The position numbers were made by a program, and so were the translations under genes. The notes beneath the pieces are model-generated. The model worked only from the letters and a program-made list of their open reading frames with translations, searched no databases and was not told the DNA's origin. From Proales similis (taxonomy: Eukaryota; Rotifera; Eurotatoria; Ploima; Proalidae), in contig JAGVRJ010000002.1 in the NCBI GenBank assembly GCA_019059635.1, positions 1,302,001 to 1,366,000 of the forward strand: a stretch of 64,000 bases of DNA, read 5' to 3'. This document shows, piece after piece, positions 61,652 through 64,000 of this stretch. The first letter of the stretch is position 1. The number at the start of each line of letters is the position of its first letter.

Positions 61652-61672
61652 AGAGAGAGAGAGAGAGAGAGA
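61652..61672. repeat. (AG)n microsatellite
   Basis: About ten AG units. Confidence 0.9.
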
Positions 61673-62060
61673 AATGGCAAGATTAGTTCAAGTTATCACA
61701 GTGACTGAGCAACGAGCAGCTACAAAGAGAAAGAGATTAATGATCGCTATTCAATGAGCATAGTTTTGATTTTGAAATTTTCGCTCAAAGGCGAGTCTGT
61801 ATTAAATTAGAGTATGCGGCCGCGGAGTAGGAATGAGCAGTGAGCGAACAGTCGATGCGGGCGAGCTTTAATCTGCGGAAAACTTTGGATTATGGCCCGA
61901 GGCAAAAGAAGAGACCAAGAATGACACCGCCGCCTCGCCAGCGAGCACGGAGGCAAATCGGTTTTAATCCGAATGTGTAAATCGCATCATTCACTTGGTC
62001 GTTCGGAGGACGGACGGGTCATGGCGCACTCTCAGTTTATCTTTTTTTTTCAAATCTCTC

Positions 62061-62078
62061 CTTCTCTCTCTCTCTCTA
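62061..62078. repeat. (CT)n microsatellite
   Basis: About eight CT units in a longer pyrimidine tract. Confidence 0.85.
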
Positions 62079-63062
62079 TCGGCCTGTCCCACTCTTAAAT
62101 CGCACTCTCACATACCGAAATTGCATTTCGCTTGTTCTCGCGCTTTCGTTTAATCGTCGCTATCAGCGAGCCCGTATCGAATTCATAGTCAACACAGCGA
62201 ACAAATAGAACTAAACGACAGCGAACGAGCGGGAATCAAACATCAAAAGCTATCTATGTCATTTCGGCAAAAGCTCGCTACACGGCCAAATCCAGGGAGG
62301 CAGCCAGGCCGGATCGGTTCTCAAACATACCAAGCGCTTGAGCTCGCTAGCGCCTATTTTCGTCATCGCCACTCTCGTCCAATTCTCGTTTAATTCAATC
62401 GCCGTGGTTAATCTCAAAGCAAGCAAGGACCGGTGGACATGTCTCATTTGCATGCCGCACATATCTAATCAACTCGAATCTCGCCTTATTCTCTTCCCTC
62501 TTTTTACCTTTCATCCTCGTTAATGCCGCCGCCGCCGCTTGGCCGCCGCCATCGCAACTTCAGCGCGGTCGCTTTCTACTTTTTTTCTCCACTCGCCTTT
62601 TACTGCCCATCCTTGCTCATTCGGTGGTGCGCCGTTGGAAGTGCGATACTGCTCAACGCCTAAGTCAATATTTTGCTTTCCGCTTGAGATTCAACTTGCA
62701 CGCGAAATTAGCTCTCGTTGTTTTTGTTTTAGTTTGTTTAGAAACTTTAATTGCTCGAAATTTAGCGACAAAAAACAAGTAATCATCATCAACAACAACT
62801 GCAACAAGCCAAGCGTGCTATTTACAAACTCAACAACTAAAGAAGCGCACGAATTAGACAACGAACAAAGTGAATTAATGAATTATAGATTCATTTCAAC
62901 GCCCAACACGTTTGCCGATTCGATCTTGCAATTCATTTGCCGTTGGCCGTTCGTTTGTTGGTTCATTCATTTATTGCCGCAATTAGATTTATGTGCGCGC
63001 GGATTGTAATTTCGAATCAAAATTTTAGATGAGAAGCAGCATTTTATGAAAAGAATGAAAGA

Positions 63063-63933
63063 ATGAGCGACCCGTTGAGCAGTAGCACAATATTGTCCGA
63101 TAACCAGCAACAGCGTCAAGTCGAGTCGAGGCAGCTTGAACACAAGCTGAGCCATCCACAGGTGAGTTTGAGCACAGACCGCACCAGACAGAACTGTTTG
63201 ATTGAGCGAACGCAACTAGCAAGCGGATGGACAAGACTCGTTTTGCTTGCCGAAGATCTCGATCACCGAGCGGGTTGAAGAGAGCGACAGGGACGACTCG
63301 ACCTGTTTTGACTCGTTCCATCATCATTTTGAGTTTTACAATGAGCCAGAAGCATTCGGCGAAATACTCTCGCCGTCGACACGCATCAATGACATGCTCG
63401 AAGCTTATGGGACCGACTTGAACGAGGACGACGATGCGACGACAAGCGAAGAGAATCTCGACGATGTTGACTTTAATGCCAACTTGGATTCGTCCACTCT
63501 GACGACAAGCAATGACCAGCGGCGCCGCTTTTCTAAAAGCTTTTCGACCACGTTTGTTGACCACCTGGACCCGATCGAGCCGCAGTATACGCCATTAGGT
63601 CTGTGAAATAAGTCCATTTTCACTTTTAAAAGAAGAAACAAACTCATGCGACTGACTTCAGAGTTGGAATGCGGCCAAGATGAAGATCTCAAGCTAAAGC
63701 TCTTGGCCGAGTTCTACAACAGTGAGCTGAACTACGCTCGACAACTGCGCACCGTCGTTCATCAGTATGCGCATCCACTCCGGTAGGTGTCTGTGGTCTG
63801 TGGTTCGAAGAAACGCGGCCAATAACGGTGCAAAAATTGAAGGAAATATTCATCGCTGAGTCAGAACGAGCACGATACTCTGTTTGGCTACATCGAGCCG
63901 TTGATTTCGCTCAGCTTAAATCTCATCTGCAAT
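63063..63933 (+). CDS. Dbl-family RhoGEF, N-terminal part (continues past the right edge)
   Basis: Four exons are visible (63063..63161, 63220..63598, 63662..63782, 63843..63933), all joining in frame to 230 codons. A GTAGGT donor at 63934 and a possible acceptor near 63997 show that the gene runs on. The first 165 residues are acidic and Ser/Thr rich with no domain that I recognise. From about residue 170, the segment LKLKLLAEFYNSELNYARQL then HPLRKYSSLSQNEHDTLFGYIEPLIS has the pattern of the first helices of a DH domain (the ExxYxxxL element followed by LFxNIxxI), which catalyses GDP release from Rho GTPases. The rest of the DH domain and any PH domain lie outside the window, so the subfamily cannot be named. 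The start ATG at 63063 is the first in frame but upstream coding exons are possible. Confidence 0.7.
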
Positions 63934-64000
63934 GTAGGTTCAATGCATATTCGACGCGGCTGTGTCAAACCTCTTGATGATGTTGTGTTGATTAAAGCTG

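Larger units (their letters stand above)
61026..63062. other. Intergenic region upstream of the RhoGEF gene
   Basis: No coding exon is supported, though non-coding 5' exons of the RhoGEF gene may lie here. It holds several repeats: a CAT/GTC-rich run at 61441-61480, AG at 61652-61672 and CT at 62061-62078. A short GCC-rich patch lies near 62524-62555. Confidence 0.5.

Noticed and set aside
62539-63009. 156-codon plus-strand open frame upstream of the RhoGEF gene
   Set aside because: The composition is low-complexity and Phe/Ser rich, there is no family match, and it overlaps a GCC-rich and Asn-coding repeat-like stretch. It is probably 5' flanking or non-coding exon sequence.
1-64000. tRNA genes, rRNA, CRISPR arrays, transposons and viral insertions
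   Set aside because: No paired A-box/B-box with cloverleaf, no direct-repeat array, no transposase or reverse transcriptase frame and no terminal repeats were seen. A tRNAscan or repeat-masking run would be needed to be sure.

Overview
This window is nuclear DNA from a multicellular animal. Every large gene except two is split by very short introns (mostly about 50-70 nt, down to 36 nt) with GT-AG borders that restore the reading frame of recognisable animal proteins. The gene set includes an axonemal dynein, a synaptic RIM-binding protein, a CREB coactivator, a spliceosome subunit and a mitochondrial stomatin. Compact genes, tiny introns and close gene spacing point to a small-genome, ciliated invertebrate with a nervous system. 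The exact lineage cannot be read from the window.

Layout from left to right: the 3' end of ubiquitin-ribosomal protein eL40 (+); a small Cys-rich orphan (-); a seven-exon gene joining a calcineurin-B/CHP-like EF-hand module to a Death domain (-); cytosolic seryl-tRNA synthetase, intronless (-); a 30-exon outer-arm dynein heavy chain of the DNAH5/DNAH8 type, 4640 aa (+); a 17-exon RIM-binding protein with a long coiled-coil N-terminus, 2140 aa (-); a Gln-rich coiled-coil orphan (-); SF3B3 (-); an FBXW2-like F-box/WD40 protein (+); STOML2 (-); a CREB-regulated transcription coactivator (-); an intronless orphan seven-transmembrane receptor (-); DLEC1, 23 exons, 1664 aa (+); and the start of a DH-domain RhoGEF that runs off the right edge (+).

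These are mostly unrelated genes, so no operon logic applies, but three patterns link neighbours. (1) The two ciliary genes (dynein and DLEC1) each carry an RFX X-box or X-box-like 14-mer about 70-80 bp upstream of the start codon. (2) Convergent pairs sit so close that their 3' UTRs probably overlap (eL40/orphan, dynein/RIMBP, FBXW2/STOML2 with only 19 bp between stop codons). (3) SF3B3 and FBXW2 are divergent with 256 bp between start codons. Gene-poor stretches (about 1.2-2.9, 31-33, 35.6-38.1, 48.9-51.7 and 61-63 kb) hold simple repeats and no coding signal that I could support.

The exon models were built by eye from splice consensus, frame continuity and remembered family sequences. All of the spliced models below close in frame, but none has been tested against transcripts. 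The most unusual item is the myristoylation-site/EF-hand/Death-domain protein at 3050-4341.
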